In this document: piece after piece, positions 57,501-64,000 of the stretch
Layout: every line of letters starts with the position of its first letter
Position numbering within the stretch: position 1 is the first letter of the stretch
Assembly (NCBI GenBank): GCA_000474255.1
Contig: BATO01000008.1
Coordinates: 1-64,000, forward strand
Direction of reading: 5' to 3'
Length of the DNA: 64,000 nt
DNA from: Aquipseudomonas alcaligenes MRY13-0052
GTDB taxonomy: Bacteria > Pseudomonadota > Gammaproteobacteria > Pseudomonadales > Pseudomonadaceae
The notes under the pieces: model-generated
What the model saw: the letters and a program-made list of their open reading frames with translations, nothing else
Database searches by the model: none
What the model was told of the DNA's origin: nothing
Translations under genes and position numbers: made by a program

Positions 57501-58166
57501 ATGTACAAGATCCTGATCGCCGACGATCACCCGCTGTTCCGCGAGGCCATCCACAACGTCATCAGCGACGGCTTCCCCGACAGCGAAGTGATGGAGACCG
57601 CCGACCTCGACAGCGCCCTGGGCCTGACCCAGGAACACGAAGACCTCGACCTCATTCTGCTCGACCTGAACATGCCCGGCATGCACGGCCTCAACGGCCT
57701 GATCAACCTGCGCAACGAGGCGCCGACCATCCCGGTGGTGATCGTCTCCGCCGAACAGGACAAGCAGATCGTGCTGCAGGCGATCACCTACGGAGCGGTG
57801 GGCTTCATCACCAAGTCCTCGCCACGGGCGCAGATGACCGACGCCATCGAGCAGATCCTCAACGGCAACGTCTACCTGCCCTCGGACATCATCCGCACCC
57901 AGAAGAGCTCGCCCCGGCGCAGCCACCAGGACGAACACGGCATCCCCCCGGAACTGCTCCAGGCGCTGACCCGCAAGCAACTGCTGGTGCTCGAGCGCAT
58001 GACCAAGGGCGAATCGAACAAGCAGATCGCCTACAACCTCGACATCGCCGAAACCACGGTCAAGGCCCACGTCTCCGCCATCCTGCGCAAGCTCAACGTG
58101 CACAACCGTGTGCAGGCGATCCTCTGCGCGGGGGATATCGACTTCGCGGCGTATCTGCGGCGCTAG
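57501..58166 (+). CDS. agmR: AgmR/ErbR/PedR1 LuxR-type response regulator
   Basis: This 221-residue regulator ([20 protein letters not shown], acceptor Asp in [13 protein letters not shown], Lys in GFITKSSPR) has a LuxR helix-turn-helix ([20 protein letters not shown]). It matches AgmR/ErbR, which activates ethanol and glycerol oxidation genes in Pseudomonas. The start at 57501 has GAGGTG 8 nt upstream; 57495 is possible, two codons longer. It lies 49 nt after the CX3CW gene and may be co-transcribed. Its kinase partner is not adjacent; NahK, encoded 860 nt further on, and ErcS-type kinases are candidates. Confidence 0.93.
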   Translation: MYKILIADDHPLFREAIHNVISDGFPDSEVMETADLDSALGLTQEHEDLDLILLDLNMPGMHGLNGLINLRNEAPTIPVVIVSAEQDKQIVLQAITYGAVGFITKSSPRAQMTDAIEQILNGNVYLPSDIIRTQKSSPRRSHQDEHGIPPELLQALTRKQLLVLERMTKGESNKQIAYNLDIAETTVKAHVSAILRKLNVHNRVQAILCAGDIDFAAYLRR

Positions 58167-58277
58167 CGGTCACCTGGCCGACAGCGCAGCCGGAGCTTTC
58201 ACCCGGGCTGACGTGCCCCGCCAGTCGCCATCCCGCCCTACCCTGCGAAGCCTGGACGCTTGCAGGGAGACCCGGGA

Positions 58278-58805
58278 ATGTCGCGCTACCTCCGCTCACA
58301 GCGGGCCGGCTCGTACTACTTCTTCACACTCGTCACCGCAAAACGCCGGCCGCTCCTGACCGAGCCATCGGTACGCCAGGCATTGCGCCATGCGATCAAG
58401 GCGGTGCGGCTCGAACAGCCGTTCCGCATCCATGGCTGGGTGCTGCTGCCGGATCACCTGCATTGCCTCTGGGAGCTGCCGCCCGGTGATGCCGACTTCG
58501 CGCGGCGCTGGTCGATCATCAAGCGCAAAGTCAGCCAATCGGTTCACCTGCCACCCACTTCGAATAGCCGGGTCGCACGTCGCGAATCCGGGTTCTGGCA
58601 GCGGCGCTTCTGGGAACACTGCATACGCGATGCCGACGACTACCGCCGGCATATGGATTACCTGCACTGGAACCCGGTGAAGCACGGCCTGGTCACCCGG
58701 GTGGCTGACTGGCCCTGGTCCAGCTTCCACCGCCTGGTACGAGAGGGCCTTTACCCGGCGGGTTGGGGCGATGCCGGGGAGCAGGACGGGGAATTTGGCG
58801 AATAG
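58278..58805 (+). CDS. REP-associated tyrosine transposase (RAYT)
   Basis: This 175-residue Y1 transposase-like protein (TnpA_REP) is a single-copy host-domesticated nuclease that cuts REP palindromes. It has the metal motif PDHLHCLW (HXH form of HUH) and the catalytic tyrosine region MDYLHWNPVKHGLV. AGGGAG precedes ATG 58278. REP-like palindromes of the GTAGGGTGTGC type lie directly downstream (58853-58935), and other REPs occur through the window, so it is the likely source of their spread. Confidence 0.93.
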   Translation: MSRYLRSQRAGSYYFFTLVTAKRRPLLTEPSVRQALRHAIKAVRLEQPFRIHGWVLLPDHLHCLWELPPGDADFARRWSIIKRKVSQSVHLPPTSNSRVARRESGFWQRRFWEHCIRDADDYRRHMDYLHWNPVKHGLVTRVADWPWSSFHRLVREGLYPAGWGDAGEQDGEFGE

Positions 58806-58829
58806 CCCGGAGCCTGTCGGAGCTCGCCG

Positions 58830-59023
58830 GAAGTACCGAGCGCGGGACCGGTGCGCGCAGCACACCCTACAAGAGCACATCAGCGCACGGAGCTTGGTTC
58901 GATGCACGGGGCTCGGCCGTAGGGTGTGCCGTGCGCACCTCAAAGGTGGGAGCGGCACGGAGCCTTTCGGAATGCGCCGGACGGACCGAGCGCGGGACCG
59001 GCGCACGGGGCTTGCCGTGCGCC
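58830..59023. repeat. REP/BIME cluster and hairpin between RAYT and nahK
   Basis: GCACACCCTAC ends at 58870 and GTAGGGTGTGC starts at 58919, an inverted pair. ACCGAGCGCGGGACCGG occurs twice as a direct repeat (from about 58835 and 58985). GGCGCACGG/CCGTGCGCC (59000-59023) forms a 9-bp hairpin just after the nahK stop and may end both convergent transcripts. No gene is seen. Confidence 0.7.
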
Positions 59024-59025
59024 CT

Positions 59026-61662
59026 TCACCCGCCCCGTTCGATCAGGTGGTTCATCGCGGCCTTGAGCTTCATCGGGCGGACGGGTTTGTGCATCAGGGT
59101 GTGGCCGAGTTCGCGCATCTGCTGGCGCAGTTCGTTGCTGTAGTTGGCGGTGATCATCAGGGCGGGCAAGGCGGTGCCGCGACGGGCGTTGATGCTGGCG
59201 ACGGCGTCGACGCCGTTGTGGTCGTTGTCCAGGTGGTAGTCGGCGATCAGCAGGTCGGCGTCGGCGTGGTAGTTGTCCACCTGGCGCGCCAGGTCCTCTT
59301 CCGAGAGTGCGGTGACCACCTGGCAGCCCCAGCCTTCGAGCAGGGTGCGCATGCCGGCGCAGATGGCTGCGTCGTTATCCAGCACCCACACCCGCGAGCC
59401 GCGCAGGCGCTCCACCAGCATTTCCGGGGTGCTCGCCTCGACCCGCGCCCGGGGCGCGCGCTTGGCCAGGGGCACCTCGACGCAGAAGCGTGAGCCCTGG
59501 CCGAGGCGCGAGCGCACCTGGATGCGGTGGCCGAGCATGCCGGCGATCTTGTCGACGATGGCCAGGCCCAGACCCAGGCCCCGGTCCTGCTTGGGCCGCT
59601 GCGAGTCGCCGCGTTTGAACTCCTGGAAGATCTCCTTGAGCTTGTCCTCGGCGATGCCGATGCCGCTGTCCCAGACTTCGATGGACAGGCTCTGCCGGTG
59701 CCGCCGGCAGCCCAGCAGCACGCGGCCGCTGGGGGTGTAGCGGATGGCGTTGCTGAGCAGGTTGCGCAGGATGCGCGCCAGCAGCTGGATGTCACTGCGC
59801 ACCAGCGCCGAGCTGGGCACGAAGTGCAGGCTGAGCCCTTCGCTGGCGGCCGCCTGGCGGAACTCCACGGCGAGGTTGTCGAGCAGCTCGCTGACGGCGA
59901 AGGGCGCGATGTCGGGCTTGATCACCCCGGCGTCGAGCTTGGAGATGTCCACCAGGGTGCCCAGCAGGCTTTCCACGTCATCCAGCGAGTTGCTGATGTT
60001 GCGCACCAGCGCCGTGCTCACCGCCTGCTCGCGCTGCTCTTGCAAGGCACTGGTGAACAATCGCGCGGCGTTCAAGGGTTGCAGCAGGTCGTGGCTGACG
60101 GCGGCGAGGAACTTGGTCTTCGACAGGTTGGCTTGCTCGGCCTCGCGCTTGGCTTCGCGCAGGCGCAGTTCCACCTGGCTGCGCTCGCCAATCTCGCGCA
60201 GCAGCTGGTCGTTGAGCTGGGTGAGCTCGGCGGTGCGTTCGCGCACCCGCTGCTCCAGGTTCTGATAGGCCAGGTGCAGGGCTTCAGCGGTGCGGCGGCG
60301 CTCGGTGATGTCGCGGATCAGCACGAAGATGCCGACCACCTCGCCGTTGGCCAGGCGGTTGGGCACGTAGGAGCGCAGCATGTAGCGCTCCTGGCCGTTG
60401 AGGTTGGTTTCGGCCACCTCGAAGGTGACGCTCTCGCCGGACAGCGCCCGCTCCACATAGGGCTCCAGGCGCCGCCAGTGCTCCTCGCTGTGCACCTCGC
60501 GCAGGCGTTGGCCGAGCATGCCGCCACGGGGCCAGCGGTACCACTCCTCGTAGACCTTGTTGGTGAATTCGTAGACCAGCTCGGCGTTGAGGTAGGCGAT
60601 CAGCGCCGGCACGTGGTCGGTGATCAGGCGGATCCAGCGTTCGCTTTCGGCCAGCGCCTCGGCGTGGCGATAGCGCTCGGTGATGTCGGTGAAGGTGTTG
60701 ACGAAGCCGCCGGTGGGCAGCGCGTGGGTGCGCACCTCCAGCATGCGGCCATCGAACAGGCGCTGCTCCAGCTCGCGCACCGGGCGGCCGTTGGCGTCGC
60801 GGGTCTGTGGAGTGAGCAGCGCCAGCTCGCTGTCGGCCATCACCTCGGCGAAGGGCCGATGGGCCTGGATCGGCGCCAGGCCGCAGAGTTCGAGGAAGCG
60901 GTGGTTCCACAGCTCCAGGGTGCCTTCGGCGCCGACCATGGCCATGCCCTGGGAGAGGTTGTCCACGGCGCGCTGCAGCAGCCGCGACTTCTGCGCCAGG
61001 GCCTGTTCGCGGCGCATGGTTTCGCTGACCTTGAGCTCGGTGATGTCGGTGTAGAGGATCACCAGCCCGCCCTCGCGGGTGGGCCGCTCGCTGACCTGCA
61101 CCCAGCGACCGTCCTGCAGGCGGTAGAGGCTGTGTTCGTTGTCGCTGCTGCGCTGCTCTTCGACGATCAGCCCGGTGCTTTCGGCCAGGCGCTTGATCTC
61201 CGAGAGCCGGGTGCCGCTGATGATGCGCGCTCGGCTGTGGGCCCAGAAGGACTTGAAGCGGCTGTTGAACAGGACGATGCGCTGCTCCTTGTCGAACAGC
61301 ACGAAGGCGTCGGAGATGCTTTCGATGGCGTCCACCAGGTGCTGGTGGGCCGTCTCGGCGCGCAGCCGCGCATCGCTGAGCAGCTGGTTGCTGGCCTTGA
61401 GCTCGGACATCGCCTGGTTCAGCGCGTCGGTGCGTTCGCGCACCTGCTCGGCCAGCACCACCGAGTGCTGGAAGGCGGCGTAGGCGTCGTCACGGCGGGC
61501 CGCACTGGATTCGACCCGCTCGATCAGCGCAGCGTTGATGCGCCGCAGCTTGTGGTTATCGCTCTCCAGCTGGGCGATGCGCGCTTCCTGGTCAGCGGCC
61601 TGCATCGCCGGGGCGGCGTCCGATAGCGACACCGGTGAAGGTCTGGTTGATGTGCATGCCAT
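59026..61662 (-). CDS. nahK: NahK/ErcS' hybrid sensor histidine kinase
   Basis: This cytoplasmic hybrid kinase of about 878 residues has an N-terminal coiled coil (AQLESDNHKLRRINAALIER). Several PAS domains follow (SISDAFVLFDKEQRIVLFNS; GMAMVGAEGTLELWNHRFLE; LIAYLNAELVYEFTNKVYEE). HisKA reads AAVSHDLLQPLNAARLFTSA, the ATPase has LLSNAIRYTP and DSGIGI, and a C-terminal receiver has LLIADYHLDND. It corresponds to P. aeruginosa PA1976 (NahK, also ErcS'). NahK feeds HptB in biofilm control, and ErcS' is tied to ethanol oxidation. Start 61662 (GGGGAA upstream) overlaps nosP by 71 nt; 61605 is the alternative. Confidence 0.92.
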   Translation of the reverse strand: MACTSTRPSPVSLSDAAPAMQAADQEARIAQLESDNHKLRRINAALIERVESSAARRDDAYAAFQHSVVLAEQVRERTDALNQAMSELKASNQLLSDARLRAETAHQHLVDAIESISDAFVLFDKEQRIVLFNSRFKSFWAHSRARIISGTRLSEIKRLAESTGLIVEEQRSSDNEHSLYRLQDGRWVQVSERPTREGGLVILYTDITELKVSETMRREQALAQKSRLLQRAVDNLSQGMAMVGAEGTLELWNHRFLELCGLAPIQAHRPFAEVMADSELALLTPQTRDANGRPVRELEQRLFDGRMLEVRTHALPTGGFVNTFTDITERYRHAEALAESERWIRLITDHVPALIAYLNAELVYEFTNKVYEEWYRWPRGGMLGQRLREVHSEEHWRRLEPYVERALSGESVTFEVAETNLNGQERYMLRSYVPNRLANGEVVGIFVLIRDITERRRTAEALHLAYQNLEQRVRERTAELTQLNDQLLREIGERSQVELRLREAKREAEQANLSKTKFLAAVSHDLLQPLNAARLFTSALQEQREQAVSTALVRNISNSLDDVESLLGTLVDISKLDAGVIKPDIAPFAVSELLDNLAVEFRQAAASEGLSLHFVPSSALVRSDIQLLARILRNLLSNAIRYTPSGRVLLGCRRHRQSLSIEVWDSGIGIAEDKLKEIFQEFKRGDSQRPKQDRGLGLGLAIVDKIAGMLGHRIQVRSRLGQGSRFCVEVPLAKRAPRARVEASTPEMLVERLRGSRVWVLDNDAAICAGMRTLLEGWGCQVVTALSEEDLARQVDNYHADADLLIADYHLDNDHNGVDAVASINARRGTALPALMITANYSNELRQQMRELGHTLMHKPVRPMKLKAAMNHLIERGG

Positions 61663-62755
61663 TGAACTGTTCCCCGTAGGTGTTGAAACCGATGACGCGC
61701 TGGCGACGGAGGAATTCGCCGGTCTGCTCGACGCCGCCGTCGCTCTCGATCTCCAGGCGGCGCAGGAAGCAGTCGCAGCCGATGGTGAGCAGCGGCGGGC
61801 CGAGGCGTTGCTCCAGGCGCTGGAACAGGGCCTGGAGGTTGGGTAGCAGCGGCCCCGGGCGCATGCCGGTGAGGACGATGCCGTTCTCCACGGCGCAGTA
61901 GAAGCTGAGGCTGAGGTCGTCGTTGACCCGCTGGATGGAGCGCACGTAGTACTGGTCGTTGACCCGCACGGCCAGCGGGTGGGCGGCGAACAGGCGATGG
62001 TCCAGTGCGGCCAGTGGTACGCCGATCCACTGGGCGTATTCCTGGGCGGCGGGCTCGGCGTTGAGTTCGAAGACGCGGCGGCTGGCGCTGTCGGCGCGGG
62101 TGACCACCAGCTTCTCGTCGCTGGGCAGGATGTGGTGGGTGCTGAAGACTTCGAAATCCAGCTGGGTGTTGACCAGCACCACCACCGCCGCGCCGGTGTG
62201 GAACTGGCCGCCGTGGTAGACGTGGGTGTGGGTGAGGTGGTTGTCGTCGCCGGCCGAGCCGCCGAAATGCGGGATGCTGCCGAAGGCCGCGCTGAGGGCG
62301 GCGAGCACCACTTCCTCGCGGCTGGAGAGGCCGTCCAGCAGGGTCAGGGCGAAGCTGTGGTCCTTGATCGGCGCCAGGGAGTTGCTGCGGCAGTCGCTGA
62401 CCAGGCGCTCCACCAGCTGCTGGGCATCGATCAGGCTGAAGCGCTCCATCTCGTCGATCAGCGCACTGCCGATGGAGAAGCTGCGGTAGTCGAAGCCCAC
62501 CGCGCTGACGCAGCCGCGCCCGTAGCCGTTGGGGGTGATTTCGCCGGCGCTGGTGCAGCCCACCAGCTCGATGCCGCCGAAATACTGCTCCAGCGCCGCG
62601 CCCAGGGCCGGCAGGTCGTACTCCGCCGAGCAGAAGAACAGCACGAAGCCCAGGTGCGGGTGGATCAGCTGGCGCGCCAGGTCCTGGGCCACGGCTTCGG
62701 CCTCGGTGGCGCTGGACATGGCAGTGACCACGCCCTCGTCCTGGTGCTGTTGCAT
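61592..62755 (-). CDS. nosP: NosP FIST-domain sensor protein
   Basis: This 387-residue protein has FIST_N (GFVLFFCSAEYDLPALGAAL, GCTSAGEITPNGYGRGC) and FIST_C (LAVRVNDQYYVRSIQRVNDD, IGCDCFLRRLEIE, FNTYGEQFNGMHINQTFTGV). In P. aeruginosa the gene before nahK encodes NosP, a haem protein that binds nitric oxide and inhibits NahK. Position and domains match; haem binding itself cannot be read from the sequence. ATG 62755 (GAGAGG upstream) is chosen over the next ATG at codon 14. Overlap with nahK suggests fixed co-translation. Confidence 0.9.
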   Translation of the reverse strand: MQQHQDEGVVTAMSSATEAEAVAQDLARQLIHPHLGFVLFFCSAEYDLPALGAALEQYFGGIELVGCTSAGEITPNGYGRGCVSAVGFDYRSFSIGSALIDEMERFSLIDAQQLVERLVSDCRSNSLAPIKDHSFALTLLDGLSSREEVVLAALSAAFGSIPHFGGSAGDDNHLTHTHVYHGGQFHTGAAVVVLVNTQLDFEVFSTHHILPSDEKLVVTRADSASRRVFELNAEPAAQEYAQWIGVPLAALDHRLFAAHPLAVRVNDQYYVRSIQRVNDDLSLSFYCAVENGIVLTGMRPGPLLPNLQALFQRLEQRLGPPLLTIGCDCFLRRLEIESDGGVEQTGEFLRRQRVIGFNTYGEQFNGMHINQTFTGVAIGRRPGDAGR

Positions 62756-62821
62756 GGGGCGCCTCTCGCAAATGGGCCTGCAGATGCTGTGGATTCTACG
62801 GAGCGCCCCGGGGCCGCCCCA

Positions 62822-62834
62822 TCCTTCTTGGGTA
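62822..62834 (-). promoter_or_regulatory. TACT-N5-GGTA-type box upstream of nosP (variant)
   Basis: The plus strand reads TCCTTCTTGGGTA, one base off in the first arm as at pqqA, 66 nt before the nosP start. It is the weakest of the seven sites. Confidence 0.35.
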
Positions 62835-62945
62835 GCGACGGGCTCGTTCGAAGGGATGAGGCGGCACTGACGACTGCGTTCGGCCTCGGGGAGCGGCCCA
62901 GCCACTCATTCGTTCCTGGATGGGTGTGCGCGGGATCTTCGAGGT

Positions 62946-63144
62946 GCGCGCGGCACACCCTACGCGGGGCTGCGAGTTCTTCGCAGGATGGGCGCCTTCG
63001 ATAAGGGCATCAGGCATCAGGAGGTGCCACGGCCCGGCTCCGCCTGGTGGAGGTAAAAAGCGACCTCCACCCTACGCAGCGGTCGCGTCCATCGGTGGCA
63101 TGACGCTTTCTGTAGCCCGCCAGGGTAGGAGCGAATTCATTCGC
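62946..63144. repeat. REP-type palindromes between nosP and the porin
   Basis: GGCACACCCTAC near 62950, GGTGGAGGTAAAAAGCG to CCACCCTAC at 63048-63075 and GAGCGAATTCATTCGCG at about 63130-63146 are further copies of the window's REP families. The 473-nt gap also holds the nosP box and the porin terminator, and no gene. Confidence 0.65.
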
Positions 63145-63166
63145 GAAAACACTCCCCATAGAACGC

Positions 63167-63200
63167 AAAAAAGGCGGGAGGCATGCGCCATCCCGCCAAA
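63167..63200 (-). terminator. Rho-independent terminator of the porin gene
   Basis: On the minus strand GGCGGGA and TCCCGCC pair around an 11-nt loop and are followed by six T residues. It lies about 30 nt after the porin stop. Confidence 0.88.
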
Positions 63201-63228
63201 ACACAAGGGAGCATTGCAGGGTGGGGCC

Positions 63229-64000
63229 TTACCAGTTGAGCACCAGGCCGAGGGCGACGGTGTCGGTGTCTTCGTTCTGCGCGGAGCCGGCGTGGCCGTC
63301 GATTTCGAACTGGTTGTATTCGGCCACCAGCTTGAGGTTGTCGTTGACGTCGTGGAACAGGGCGATGCCGCGGGTTTCGTAGTCGGCGCCGGTGTTCACC
63401 GCGCCGTTGCCGTCGTCCTTGGTCTTGCCGTAGGAGAGCGCCAGGCGGTTCTTGCCGAAGCGGTAGGAACCCTGCAGCAGGTAGCCGTCGCTGTCCACTT
63501 CACGCAGGGTCGCCTCGCCGGCGTTGTTGGTGAAGAAGGGGTTGATGCCCTTGGCCTGGAAGCCGGAGCCCACCACCGAGAAGTCGCCCATCTTCGCCTG
63601 CACGCCATAGCCCAGGCCCTTGGAGGTGACGCTGTCCACGGCCGGGTCGGTGTTGTCGGAGGTCTGGTAGCCGCCGTTGACCCAGGAGTAGATCTGCGCG
63701 CCGCCCAGTTCGAACTCGTAGGTGAGCTCGGATTCGAAGCGCGGGTTCTCCTGGTAGGCCTTGCCGGTGGGGCTGTCGTCGTTGGTGTCCACCGGGTCCA
63801 TGATGCCCACGGCCAGGCGCAGGCCGTCGCTCTTGGGGCTGCGGTAGGTGATCTGCGAGGTGGGGAACGGATAGGGGTAGCCGCTGCCGATGTTGCCGAA
63901 GGAGACGCCACCGCCGTCCACCAGGCCCAGGGTGTCGCTGACCTGGCCGTAACCGGCGAGCATTTCGTCGAGGAGGATGTTGGAGCGCGCGAACAGGCCG
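63229..64000 (-). CDS. Gram-negative general porin, C-terminal part (cut by window edge)
   Basis: These 257 visible residues form the C-terminal part of a 16-strand outer-membrane porin. Alternating amphipathic strands are seen (ITYRSPKSDGLRLAVGIMD, LTYEFELGGAQIYSWVNGGY, YLLQGSYRFGKNRLALSYGK, LKLVAEYNQFEIDG). It ends ALGLVLNW, with the terminal aromatic residue used by the BAM machinery. The frame stays open to the window edge, so the N-terminus and signal peptide are outside. The substrate cannot be told; uptake of alcohol-related solutes is only suggested by location. Confidence 0.88.
   Translation of the reverse strand, partial: GLFARSNILLDEMLAGYGQVSDTLGLVDGGGVSFGNIGSGYPYPFPTSQITYRSPKSDGLRLAVGIMDPVDTNDDSPTGKAYQENPRFESELTYEFELGGAQIYSWVNGGYQTSDNTDPAVDSVTSKGLGYGVQAKMGDFSVVGSGFQAKGINPFFTNNAGEATLREVDSDGYLLQGSYRFGKNRLALSYGKTKDDGNGAVNTGADYETRGIALFHDVNDNLKLVAEYNQFEIDGHAGSAQNEDTDTVALGLVLNW

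Overview
The window is GC-rich chromosomal DNA from a Pseudomonas-type gammaproteobacterium. The gene families and their order (pqqABCDE, exaC, exaA/exaB, pedS2/pedR2, agmR, nahK/nosP) match the PQQ-dependent ethanol oxidation regions of P. aeruginosa and P. putida. Pseudomonas-style REP palindromes with a RAYT transposase agree with this. The species cannot be fixed from sequence alone; an aeruginosa/resinovorans-like lineage is a guess.

Layout, left to right. (1) 1-3856, minus strand: pqqA-B-C-D-E plus an S9 peptidase cut by the window edge; this makes the PQQ cofactor. (2) 4265-6217: a sigma54-dependent AcoR-like activator. (3) 6436-10100, minus: a two-gene operon for a type II quinohaemoprotein alcohol dehydrogenase and an AldA-like aldehyde dehydrogenase, with a clear -24/-12 promoter. 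(4) 10101-11086: an array of duplicated REP elements. (5) 11087-12607: exaC aldehyde dehydrogenase. (6) 12887-39611, minus: a block with no evident link to alcohol oxidation, made of a chemoreceptor, a SapC-family protein, a two-partner secretion pair (TpsB and a TpsA exoprotein of about 6,290 residues carrying two frame breaks), an OmpR-type regulator and a hybrid histidine kinase. (7) 39755-47925: the quinoprotein core. It has pedH (lanthanide type, D-Y-D), three accessory genes (metallo-hydrolase, SoxYZ-like carrier, periplasmic binding protein), exaB/pedF cytochrome c550, and divergently exaA/pedE (calcium type, D-F-S) with a pentapeptide-repeat protein. (8) 48059-50809: a soluble PAS-PAS chemoreceptor-like protein and an intact-looking IS481 element. 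(9) 50890-57451: pedR2/pedS2 with a coupled 40-residue mini-protein, divergent from a PQQ-associated ABC-type operon and a CX3CW protein. (10) 57501-62755: agmR, a RAYT gene, then nahK and nosP. (11) 63229-64000: a porin cut by the right edge.

How they fit together. Alcohols are oxidised in the periplasm by three different PQQ enzymes (Ca type, Ln type, and one with its own haem). Electrons leave through cytochrome c550 or the fused haem, and the aldehydes are oxidised by ExaC or AldA. PedS2/PedR2, AgmR, NahK and the sigma54 activator are the likely control layer.

The main new observations are: a shared 13-bp box (TACT-N5-GGTA and close variants) in front of seven transcription units; a matched palindrome in the exaA and pedH leaders; a sigma54 promoter and putative enhancer sites tying the AcoR-like regulator to the type II dehydrogenase; an unannotated mini-gene coupled to pedS2; and a giant adhesin whose reading frame breaks between two near-identical repeats.
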